From the NCBI RefSeq assembly GCF_000026945.1, contig NC_012862.1:1-64000 (forward strand): a stretch of 64,000 bases of DNA. The letters are read 5' to 3'. Source of the DNA: Candida dubliniensis CD36 (Eukaryota; Ascomycota; Pichiomycetes; Serinales; Debaryomycetaceae). Position 1 is the first letter of the stretch; every line of letters begins with the position of its first letter. The notes below the pieces were generated by a model. That model did no database searches and was not told the origin of the DNA. It saw nothing but the letters and a program-made list of their open reading frames with translations. Positions 9,423 to 18,158 of this stretch are shown here, piece by piece. Position numbers and translations under genes: made by a program.

Positions 9423-10163
9423 TCAGTGGTCAAAGAAAATCAGTGGTCAAAGAAAAATCAGTGGTCAAAGAAAAGTGCTACCAAAGATGTGCTCAAAAAA
9501 TCAGTGCTCAAACAAAATCAGTGGTCATAAAAAAAACCTGTGGTCAAAAAATGTGTGGTCAAAAAATGTGTGGTCAAGGAAAATATGTGCTCAAAGAAAA
9601 ATGTGTGGTCAAACAAAAAATGTGTGGTCAAAGAAAATGTGTGGTCAAAGAAAAATCAGCGCTCAAAGAAAAATGTGTGGTCAAAAATCAGTGCTCAAAC
9701 AAAATGTGTGCTCATAGAAAAAACCTGTGGTCAAAGAAAAAATCAGTGGTCAAAGAATCAGTGCTCATAGAAAATGTGTGGCCAAAGAATGTGCTACCAA
9801 AGATGTGCTCAAAGAAAACCAGTTCTCATAGAAAATGTGTGGTCAAAGAAAAAATGTGTGGTCAAAAATCAGTGCTCAAACAAAATGTGTGGTCAAGGAA
9901 AAAACCAGTGCTCAAAGAAAATCAGTGCTCATAGAAAATGTGTGGTCAAGGAAAAAACCTGTGGTCAAAAAACCTGTGGTCAAAGAAAATCAGTGCTCAA
10001 AGAAAATCTGCGGTCAAAGAAAATGTGCGGTCAAACCTGTGGTCAAAAAATCAGTGCCCTTCAAATCTGCGCTCTTTGGCGCTACCCAAAATGTGGTCAA
10101 ACAGAGAAAAAAAATGTGGTCAAAACTCGGCGCTACCTAAAAACGTGTGGTCAAAGAAAATCA
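9423..10163. repeat. GTGGTCAAAGAAAA minisatellite (~740 bp)
   Basis: About 45 imperfect units of 14-18 bases share the core GTG(G/C)TCAAAGAAAA, often followed by TCA or TGT. Two main variants alternate, GTGGTCAAA and GTGCTCA(A/T)A. Because almost no unit contains a stop codon, long open frames appear in all three plus frames; these are a by-product and not genes. Scattered extra units at 10541-10614 show that the array once reached further. It lies in the right flanking repeat and is absent from the left copy. Confidence 0.9.
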
Positions 10164-10575
10164 TTAATAACCTGCTACACAGAAAAGTTGCAACTATGGT
10201 TTGTCTTCCAACCGCAAATTCATTGATCTAGCTAGCACTCTACCAATTATCAGCTTACAGCATTCCGTGGTTGTCCGTCCACGTCTTTCCAAAATTGACC
10301 AAAAATCACTGTTTTTCAAAAAATTCTGATTTTTCGGGTCGTGCGCGCAAAAAAATCATTTTTTCTCTTGCCCTTGAATTTTTAACCTTTTTCTGATAAA
10401 CAACAGATCAGTATATACTAAAGTTATAAGCCTAAAAACTATATAGTTTATCTCTCTGGGTTATGTAGATTCCTATGGTACCGTTATTTTTGCGCTACCA
10501 CCAAAATTGGGCAAATTATAAGTGCTAACAAACATGTGGTCAAGAAATGTGGTCAAGAAAAAAACATGTGGTCAA
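10164..10575. repeat. Right copy of the module-flanking repeat, second part
   Basis: Matches about 2800-3065 with shared anchors AAATTCTGATTTTTC, AACAGATCAGT, CCTAAAAACTATAT and CAAAATTGGGC, in the same orientation. It is followed at 10541-10575 by further GTGGTCAAG units. There is no gene. Confidence 0.7.
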
Positions 10576-10594
10576 GCTAACAAAGTTTGTTAGC
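10576..10594. repeat. Perfect 9-bp inverted repeat
   Basis: GCTAACAAA-G-TTTGTTAGC is a perfect palindrome with a one-base centre, flanked on both sides by ACATGTGGTCAA-type minisatellite units. It marks the junction between the subtelomeric repeat and the retroelement-related DNA to the right. It could be a hairpin left at a recombination breakpoint or a protein-binding site. Confidence 0.7.
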
Positions 10595-11445
10595 ACATGT
10601 GGTCAAAAATGTGGAAACGAAGTTATTTCAACTTGTTGAACTATCAATTTCAATTTATCGAAAGTATTAGGCTCAGATTTTATTTACCAAAGGTCTTGTT
10701 GTAAAACAGGATCTGCAATATTTTATGTGCAGTCCTTTTGAATTCAACTCAGGGAGTTCGACGAATCCTTTATAATTGCTAATTTATTATTCTCTATTAT
10801 ATACTACTTCTCTTTGGAAGACAATTCATATTTTATTACTTTCAATTATTACATACTGATAATTAGCTTCGAATCTATAGAAAGTTAGAGCAACATATAT
10901 TGTCCGTCGTAATATCTAATTAATAAAACCTAGGAATACTTCAGTCTCTTCAGGTAACCAATTTTAGAAGAAAAAATCCCAACAACAAAAACCACAAAAA
11001 AATTTTTTTTTTTTTTACAAATTTCCATTCTAACAAACAAAAAACTCAACAAATTTGATTGGACGCTTTTCAAAGACAAGTTCCTAGCCAATCAAAATTT
11101 ATCCTATTCAATACTAGCCAATTAAAATCATTTTCACCTTTTGATCGACAACTAGTTCAAATAAAATGATTATTGATTGACAATATTAGTTATCAATCAA
11201 ACAAAAAAAAACATACAACCACACCTTTGCAATAATTTTTTTTTTCGCAACCTGCAGCTATTATAAAACACACAAAAACAACACAAAACCCACAAAACCT
11301 CACACAAAAAAAAAAAAAAATAATTTTTCCCACCCCAAATAATTTTCCTTTGTATTAATTTTTATTACCACAAATTTTATATACCGTTTACGGAACACCT
11401 GTTTAAACTCATTTTGGCAACTTTATCTATCAGTTATTTTTAATT
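10595..11445 (+). mobile_element. Probable LTR and leader of a Ty3-like retroelement
   Basis: This A+T-rich stretch precedes the gag start at 11446. The part from about 10590 (TGTTAGCA) to about 10985 (ATCCCAACA) has LTR-like features, including TATA-rich runs at 10790-10805 and TG...CA ends, but I could not confirm the ends, a target duplication or a tRNA primer-binding site. No second LTR is present in the window. From 10985 to 11445 are A-tracts and a TATATACC element at 11379. I see no other gene. Confidence 0.4.
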
Positions 11446-13035
11446 ATGAGTCAAACAAATCAATCTGGACCAAAGAGTCCATCTCCATCTTCATCTGACA
11501 CGTCCACTTCAGCTACTACCGATACCTCGACTAATGCTACTAATTTGGCCTTTCAAGCAAGTGTGGAAGCGAGTGTCAACAAACAGTTACAGGCCTTCCA
11601 AGAACAGATGATGGAAATGTTCAATCAATTTGCTAGTCGATATGAACAGCAAACAGCACAAGGTATCAATCAAACCCGTGAAGAGGAAGCTCGTGACTTT
11701 CAAAAATTTAATTCTGCTGGTATGAAGTTGGAATCTCATGTCCAGGAGGTTGAACAAGAAACTCACGAATTGGAAAAGGAAGTCGGAGCTTTTGAAGAAG
11801 CTTATAACAAGCGTGTCCGTTTTGAAGACGAACGTTTTCAACAGGCTTCTAATGTTATGGCCCAAGCTCAGGACAAGGAATCGGACCTTCAAGAGCAGAT
11901 TACTGCTTTAAGGGACCAAATGGCTGAGTTAAGTTCTAATCAACTGGCTACTCTGGCCAATGTTCCTAAACCAGTCTTCGTTACTACTGATGACATTGCA
12001 ATTCAGATTAAACGTATTTTTCCACTGGCTGATTTGACTACTACTGATTGGGAACAAACCACCAACAAATTTCCAACCTTTATGGAAGCCTATGTTATTG
12101 ATTCATCCGATGACGACACTATGGTTACTAAAATCCACCAGATTTAAAATTATTTCCATGGTAATAAATTAACTAAGTCAGCTTGGCCCTATGCTGCACA
12201 GCCTTATTTGCGGGGTGACTTAGCTAACGGTTATGGCTATGCCCGGTTGAATCCTCTCAATGCTAATTTCCAATGGATCGACATTTTGAATGTAATTAGG
12301 GAAAGTCGTAATTGGGGTATTTACAATATCCAAAGCACTGTTAAATACCAATTGTATGTTCCACAACCTGGTCAACGTGTTACCGAGTACGTCCAACAAT
12401 TTAGAAATCTTGCCAGTAGTACAACAAGCTTTAAGAACCAATTTTATGGTGTCAAAGCAACCTTGTTAGGTCACTTATCCAAATATTTCCAGTCTGATAT
12501 CATCCGTCACAACTTAACCACTATCAACAACGCCCAAACCTTTTTCACCACCGTTAACCTGATCTTTATTGGTGTTCATTTTCCAGCTACATCATCATCT
12601 GACAATTCTGTGGCCCAAATTGAAACAAACACAGACGAAAATATGGATGTGAATTACCTTAACAAATTTTCAAAGAAACCCAGTAACTATAGGTACAACA
12701 ATAACTCAAACTTTAAAGAAAAACAACAGTATCAGGGAAATTTCACATCCAACGGATATAAGTCGAATAGCAACAATTATAATAAGAGCAACAAGGATTA
12801 TCAGGGTTACAAACGTGATAATAATAGTCGTCGTTTCAAAAAAATTTATGAAGTAATCCTTTCTGAGAATGAATCCGACACGTCTGACATTGATGCTAAT
12901 CTTTCTAAGCTTTCTTCTCCAGCTGAAAACAACAATGACGTCAATGAGATTGCTGAGCTCGACATCGATGATTTTGATTTCATTGCGAAGCATCGCTTAT
13001 GTATTTATATTAGATATGGGTCGTTCAAATCTTAA
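11446..13035 (+). pseudogene. Ty3/gypsy-type gag with in-frame stop
   Basis: Two open segments in the same frame (11446-12147 and 12148-13035) are split by one TAA at 12145. The first is Ser/Thr-rich at its start and then a long Glu/Gln/Arg coiled coil (residues about 40-170). The second has the mixed helical pattern of a retrotransposon capsid and an Asn/Lys/Arg-rich tail in place of a clear CCHC knuckle. The frame ends at 13035, overlapping the protease frame. Coiled-coil Gag upstream of an aspartyl protease identifies a retrotransposon. The stop makes this copy defective unless it is an assembly error. Confidence 0.75.
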
Positions 13036-13516
13036 GATAATCTTAGACACTGGAGCCGCAAATAATTTTGCACCAGTATCTATTGGTACATATTATAAGG
13101 ATGCCAAAATTTTCCAACTCAAGAATATTATTCGAGTAAAAACAGCTGACGGAACTATTCATGAAATTACCCAAGGATGCAAAATAATGTTACCACCACC
13201 TTTTCGCACCACTTATTTAGTCAATGAATTTGGATGGAAAGAGGGACAGTTATCACAATCTTCATTGTTGCAGGACCTCCATGATGACGTACAAGTTCGA
13301 CTTGCTGAATTGGACGGTGTAAATACAAACGTTGAAAAACATAATGATCTTAGGGTTCGTCGAATGGCTTATATTAATCTGATGCGACAACCGTTCCAAA
13401 AACTGGCTTCATTTATGAAAGGCGATTGGATTCTTCTTTTCTCAATTACAGTCCATCTTCCTGGACGTCCCTTATCCATCATCCCCCAATCTGGATATTC
13501 CTGTCAACAGAATTGA
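12988..13516 (+). pseudogene. Retrotransposon protease plus integrase tail; RT deleted
   Basis: This frame is +1 relative to gag. Right after the overlap it reads MGRSNLKIILDTGAANNF; the DTGA is the retropepsin active site. Protease-like sequence runs to about 13240. From about 13270 to 13440 the protein changes to a charged stretch with VRRMAY...FMKGDWILL, which fits the C-terminal part of a gypsy integrase. Reverse transcriptase, RNase H and the integrase core are missing, so roughly 3 kb was lost by internal deletion. A Ty3-like slip sequence (GCG-A-AGC) sits at 12985-12991. The element cannot move on its own. Confidence 0.65.
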
Positions 13517-13550
13517 CTATTCTCACCCACGCCCACAGTCTTACAACGAC

Positions 13551-14027
13551 TATGAAAACTCTCAATCAATTTGCTAGTAGATATGAACAGCAGACAGCCC
13601 AAGGCATCAATCAAACCCGTGAGCAGGAAGCTCGTGACTTTCAGAAATTCAATTCTGCTGGTATGAAGTTGGAGTCTCATGTCCAGGACGTTGAACACGA
13701 AACACATGAATTGGAAAAGGAAGTCGGAGCCTTTGAAGAAGCTTATAACAAGCGTGTCCGTTTTGAAGACGAACGTTTTCAACAGGCTTCTAATGTTATG
13801 GCTCAAGCTCAAAATAAGGAATTGGATCTCCAAACCCAAATCACTGCCTTAAAAGAACAAATGGAAACTTTCAGCACTACCCAACCGGCAGCGGCATCAA
13901 CTGGCCCCAAGTCCAGCTTTGTTACAACCGAAAACATCGCCACTCAGATTAAACGTATTTTTCCCCAAGCCGATTTAACCAACAACGATTGGAATCAACC
14001 TACAAACGAATTCCCACCTTTTATGGA
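13551..14027 (+). pseudogene. Second, partial gag copy
   Basis: The segment repeats the coiled-coil part of the first gag (11612-12082) at high similarity, including QFASRYEQQTAQGINQTRE and KRVRFEDERFQQASNVMAQ. It begins without a start codon of its own after the integrase tail and breaks off at about 14027, where plus-strand similarity stops and the minus-strand LINE-like relic begins. It therefore comes from a second related element joined by recombination, not from normal element structure. Divergence is greatest at the 3' end. Confidence 0.85.
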
Positions 14028-15175
14028 TTTCAAAATCTTGCTTTGCTAAATTGTTGAAATGATTCCCTGTAGCATGTCCGTTTTGATTGCAACGGAAGCA
14101 ATGGTTGCCGTGTTTACAAGACCATCTTGTATGGAATAAAGTAGGGGAAGTGGTGCAATATTTGGCAATGGATACCAAATCTAATTTGTGATGTTTCCAA
14201 AAGTATCTGCTCTTTTTGGGAACATTGTTTCCGGACCATCCAATCATAAAATAAGACGTAGCATACTTGCCAGCCTTAAGAGGTTGTTTTGTAAATTCAT
14301 CTGCATTGTTCACTTCACTTTTCAAAATGCTAAATTCGATATTCTCTTCTGTAGTGGTGATATTTGCTGCCTGCTTGAGTGCTGGCATCCATTCGTCGCT
14401 CTTGTTATCAAAAAAGGCATGTATCAATGTTTCAACTTTCCACTCCTCAGCTGGGTGGAGAAAACGGTAAATACCGATATTGTCGTGATGGTTGTTTTTA
14501 ACAACCACCTTGTATTTGTTTTTATCCACTTGGACATCTGGATATTTTTCTAAATGGCTTTCAATAGCCATTTGTGTCTAAATTTGGAAACATATCGGAA
14601 AATTTGCCTCCGGTTTGTGAGTAGATAATTCTGTATGTACCGTCTGTCATAAATCTTACTCTGAATAAGTCTTTTTCCGCTGCGTAAAGTAATGCCTTCT
14701 CCATGTCGGAGTTGACTCCTTGTTCTCTAATCTTGTCTGGTATGGTTTTTTTCAAGTGGACCTTGATGACCTCTTGTTGTTCAAAGTAACCTCCATCCGA
14801 GTCTCTTTCATCGACCACATTGGTGTGGTCACCAGTATATTGGTCGGTCACCATGTCGGAGACACATTCTCTAATAAACGCCTTACTGGCGCAGTCTAAT
14901 CTGTTGAGCATCACAGGCCATTGGCTTGCTCCAATGCTCTTAACATAGTTAACCATATTCTCCAATTCCTCCAACTCACGGTCGGTATTTGCATGGGGCT
15001 CCATCTCTATTTCTTTTTTGCTTTGGCCAACTGGTGGCCGTACGTGCCCGTCTTGGTACTCCCCTTCTTCGGTGGTGGCGGTGGCAGCTTTTCTGCAAAA
15101 TGCACCAACTTCTCTGCCATGGTCGGCGGCTTGGTTGTCATAATTAAAAACGAAGCTTAAACTCTCTGAATGCAA
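14028..15175 (-). pseudogene. LINE ORF1-like retroelement relic
   Basis: Two overlapping minus-strand frames (15175-14561 and 14571-13975, true content ending near 14028) read as one broken protein. A third frame opens at the ATG at 15141 with a Pro/Lys-rich start and must shift near 15020 to join the first. The product has a charged helical region, a compact domain with a YRIIYSQTGGK stretch, and near its end CFRCNQNGHATGNH, a zinc-knuckle-like CX2CX4HX4H. That layout fits the ORF1 nucleic-acid-binding protein of LINEs such as Candida Zorro; family membership is my inference. At least two frameshifts and loss of everything downstream (no endonuclease or RT) make it inactive. Confidence 0.5.
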
Positions 15176-15490
15176 TAATATGAAAACGCTAATGTTTTAT
15201 AAACGGGCCTCCAAGGTGTACTTGTATGTAAAAACTGAACGCAAAGGACCCACTTGCTTTCGATGGTATATTGCCAATATTTGTAATAACATCCTCCATT
15301 GTTGAAAATGATAAATTTGGAATAACAATAATAAGTTGTCTTGGTAGTTTCTGTTTGAAAGGTGTTTGCCCATGACTGGGCCCCCTTCTGGTGAAGAGTA
15401 GTTGTTGTTGTTGGTCTTTTTTTTTTTTTGGTTGTCCGTTTTTTCTTTTTGTATTGCCTGGTAAGTGCACACACCAATTAACCAAACCGT

Positions 15491-15690
15491 ACGGATGCCC
15501 CAGCTTATTGAAAATTGGGGGTGCTTGTCACCCCCTCAGGATGTTGTACGGATGCAACACAGCTACGGATGTCTAACTTTTACGGATACAGCACAGTAAT
15601 GGATGTCTAACTTTTACGGATGCAATAGTGGTGTAGAGAGAACTTGTACGGATGCAATACAGGTGTAGAGAGAACCTTTATAGGAGTTAC
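15491..15690 (+). repeat. Interstitial telomere-like repeats, 17-bp period
   Basis: Units beginning ACGGAT (or one-base variants) start at 15491, 15548, 15565, 15582, 15599, 15616 and 15648. The five from 15548 to 15616 are spaced by exactly 17 bases and alternate two forms, ACGGAT(G/A)CA... and A(C/T)GGATGTCTAACTTTT. The last two add GGTGTAGAGAGAACTTG. The Candida telomere unit is 23 bases and contains ACGGATGTCTAACTT and TTGGTGT, so these look like shortened, diverged copies. They point away from an active chromosome end. Confidence 0.75.
15517..15535. repeat. GGGGGTGCTTGTCACCCC hairpin, copy 1
   Basis: GGGGGTG and CACCCCC pair as a 7-bp stem around CTTGT. An almost identical element lies at 16872-16889 in the same orientation. 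Each is followed within about 30 bases by telomere-like ACGGATG or ACAGATG units. Confidence 0.7.
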
Positions 15691-15754
15691 TTTGAGTAAA
15701 TTTGTTAGAGCTTGACATACAAACCAAATGGGCCAGTGTTGTATTTTCCTGATT

Positions 15755-16050
15755 CACAGATAGGCCATTTAGAGTTTGTTTTGACTCACTGACAAACTGA
15801 AAAGAGTTGTTCATTTTTGGTTGACAGGAATAGCAATTAGAGCTATTTGTTTTAAGTTAGAAAATCCAGCTAGAGTTTTTTATTCTGAAAGTTTATAGAC
15901 AGGCCAACTACAGTTGTTTGTTTTAAGTCGTAGATAGATGAATTGGAGTGGTTCGTTTTTAAGATTCATACATAAATCAAATACAGTTGATTGTTTGTTG
16001 TTTCCTTGCAAAAAGACTTGTTTGTTTTTAATCGATTACAGTAGATTTCA
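15755..16050 (+). repeat. Decayed minisatellite
   Basis: A loose motif, ACAGGCCAA-TA-AGTTGTTTGTTTTAAG, recurs with heavy drift at about 15760, 15823, 15868, 15898, 15930 and 15970, spaced 30-60 bases apart. Shared cores are (A/G)ACAGG, AGAG or ACAG and TTTGTTTTAAG. It adjoins the telomere-like array. There is no coding content. Confidence 0.5.
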
Positions 16051-16317
16051 TTTAACTTCTAATCAATTGATCTGTTCCATATTTGTTAAGATCGAAACTT
16101 ATTTTTGAGTAATTTATCTGTGTATTTTCGATCCTGTTTCTCACAAAATATCCCCAAAAAGAACAGTATCCCCAATCGACGAGCAAGCCCCTTATCCTTT
16201 GCTTATAAAACAGGTGTTTTACTTCTCTATAAATATAATGGCAGCTCTACCAGTACTGGCTTGTCCTGCTCTAAGATCGCCTTATCCTCACCTCATCGTG
16301 ACTAACCTCCATCATAT

Positions 16318-16830
16318 TTATTGCCATCCTTCACAAGCTTGTATTTTAAACTCAACCTCAAAACTAAACTGGGTGATCACATACCTACCCGTTATTTCCA
16401 TCTTCTCAAGAACGGCCTTAGGAATATAAGTTTTGACGTGCCCCGTTGAGCGTATTCGCCCCAACACTCTCCATATCGATCAGGTGCAAGTCTTGCATCA
16501 CATCTCCCATCTCCACAAATGTGTAAAACTATCCTCAAACTTAATAGGGCTGCCCATGTAACCGTGCTGGCCAATCAAGTACAACGCAAACTCTATTCAC
16601 ACTAAACGTGTAACTCAAGTAAATCGTAATCCCACCTGCCTATTGATACTCTGGGTGATATCCAGCAAGTGCCCAATATGGGTAGTAGACGCAAAAAACG
16701 ACTCCTCGACATGATCCAGCTCTAGTGACTTTGCCATTCCAACATGTGTGCTTTGTATTCCATTTGTTTGCGATAAATTGTTTTCAAATGATGAAATATT
16801 TTTTTGGGTTAATCTTAGGTCGCGCACCAT
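16318..16830 (-). pseudogene. Frameshifted pseudogene, family unknown
   Basis: The minus strand has a 71-codon frame from the ATG at 16830. Before its stop the protein-like sequence moves into other frames: ITIYLSYTFSVNRVCVVLDW near 16620-16570, VEMGDVMQDLHLIDMES near 16515-16460, and HVKTYIPKAVLEKMEITGRY near 16440-16380, ending at a TAA at 16318. Each piece has normal protein composition and follows in order, which is hard to get by chance. I count at least three frame changes. The alternating strand-like pattern could be a small beta-rich domain. I do not recognise the family. Confidence 0.45.
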
Positions 16831-16871
16831 TTCTAAAAAGTATGTCTAATCCAAATCAAGTTATTCTTCCT

Positions 16872-16965
16872 GGGGGTGCTTGTCACCCCTAATTGCGGAT
16901 GATAGTTCGTACAGATGCTAGATATTCTGTGGATGAGAGCTTGTACAGATGCAATGTCATTTACG
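16872..16965 (+). repeat. Hairpin copy 2 plus telomere-like units
   Basis: GGGGGTGCTTGTCACCCC at 16872-16889 repeats the element at 15517. Downstream are ACAGATGC at about 16911 and ACAGATGCAATG at about 16945, with TGTGGATGAG between them, all variants of the telomere-like ACGGATG unit at 15.5 kb. The two hairpin-plus-repeat blocks are about 1.35 kb apart in direct orientation. Confidence 0.55.
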
Positions 16966-17019
16966 TATGAATTTTAGTTCAGCCAAGGGGTTGGTTTTTG
17001 ATCTACCCCTAGAGTAGTT

Positions 17020-17226
17020 TGTTTGTGTGTTTTTGGTGTAGCTTATTGTCCAAATATGAACAAAAGTTAAGCATCAACCGAACCAAATACCAGAAATAGC
17101 ATCAACTCTGATCTATCTAGAAACCGTCTACTGGTTATTATACACTACATTGACTCTGTTCTAACATTATACTCTTAGCTAGACCTATATACTGTTAGTA
17201 TGAGTTTGTGGGGTTAAGACCCAACA
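17020..17226 (-). mobile_element. Candidate solo LTR
   Basis: Read on the minus strand, the segment starts TGTTGGGTCTTAACCCC at 17226 and can be closed at 17020 with CACAAACA, giving short imperfect inverted ends of the TGTT...AACA kind used by yeast LTRs. The interior is A+T-rich with a TATATAGG element near the 17190 end. I do not see a 5-bp target duplication, and 207 bp is short for an LTR, so the call is tentative. Nothing else lies between 16966 and 17480. Confidence 0.3.
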
Positions 17227-17488
17227 CAAACAAAATATAATTTACGGAGATACTAACTACTATCCGGAGTTACCAAATTTGGTTAGGAAAATCTTATTTA
17301 AAACTCTTCCAATCAAAATCAAGGCAGAACTCGAAACAACTGAGAACCATCATAAAATCCAAAATATACTTGCTCCTTATCCAATTGAATGATAAAAATA
17401 TCAAACATGTAGACAAGAAAGGCTGATCAAAAAGAGTAGATTTATTTTGTCGCACCAGCAAATTATAGTCGGGGTTTGCGCCCCTGTC

Positions 17489-17512
17489 TAGGGCTATAGC
17501 CCTAATCACGTG
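17489..17512. promoter_or_regulatory. Tbf1 palindrome plus Cbf1 site of RPS24
   Basis: TAGGGCTATAGCCCTA at 17489-17504 is a perfect palindrome, followed two bases later by CACGTG (17507-17512). In C. albicans, ribosomal protein genes are driven by Tbf1 bound to this palindromic motif together with Cbf1 at CACGTG. The pair sits about 130 bp before the RPS24 ATG, the expected position. It shows Candida-type wiring instead of the Rap1-based control of S. cerevisiae. Confidence 0.9.
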
Positions 17513-17642
17513 CCTACAATTGTTTTTTTTTTTCCTGAACCACGCACATTCTCCTTTTCCCACCAAACTCGTTTACTACATCAAAAAAAAAAAACATCTT
17601 CCTGAAAATTTCCACACTTCTTTATCCACTATCCTATCAACA

Positions 17643-18050
17643 ATGAGTGACGCCGTTACCATCAGAACTAGAAAGGTTATTTCCAACCCATTATTGGCCA
17701 GAAGACAATTTGTCATTGATGTTTTACACCCAAACAGAGCCAACGTCTCCAAGGATGAATTAAGAGAAAAATTAGCTGAAATCTACAAGGCCGAAAAAGA
17801 TGCCGTCTCTGTCTTTGGTTTCAGAACCCAATTTGGTGGTGGCAAGTCCACTGGTTTCGGTTTGATCTACCAATCCGTTGCCGACGCTAAGAGATTCGAA
17901 CCTGCTTACAGATTGGTCAGATACGGTTTGGCTGAAAAAGTCGAAAAGGCTTCCAGACAACAAAGAAAACAAAAGAAGAATAGAGACAAGAAGATCTTTG
18001 GTACTCAAAGAAGAGCTCAAAAGAGAGCTGCCAGAAGAAATGCCGATTAA
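17643..18050 (+). CDS. RPS24: 40S ribosomal protein eS24
   Basis: Encodes 135 residues that match eS24 over the whole length, starting [12 protein letters not shown] and ending in the usual basic Arg/Lys tail. eS24 is a small-subunit protein needed for pre-18S rRNA maturation. The frame is open further 5' (to 17520), but the extension is low-complexity and not conserved, so the ATG at 17643 is the start. The gene has no intron, whereas the S. cerevisiae copies have one near the start. No in-frame CTG codon occurs, as expected for a highly expressed CUG-Ser-clade gene. Tbf1 and Cbf1 sites lie 130 bp upstream. It is the first ordinary gene after the accessory arm. Confidence 0.98.
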
Positions 18051-18158
18051 GGGGTGTAGCCTATATATTACAATTTAATGTACAGTAGATATCAAAAAAA
18101 AAAAAAAGAAAAATTCGTAGACAAAAAGAAAAAAAAAAAAGTCTTCTCTTCTTCATCA

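Noticed and set aside
9394..10231. Several overlapping long open frames on the plus strand (76-163 residues)
   Set aside because: They are translations of the GTGGTCAAAGAAAA minisatellite in three frames. All give Lys/Gln/Cys/Val repeats and none has an independent protein signature.
10760..10775. GTTCGACGAATCC resembling a tRNA B-box
   Set aside because: No matching A-box or cloverleaf could be folded around it, and it lies in LTR-like DNA.
17520..17642. N-terminal extension of RPS24
   Set aside because: The frame is open to 17520, but the extension is encoded by T- and A-tracts and is not part of eS24.
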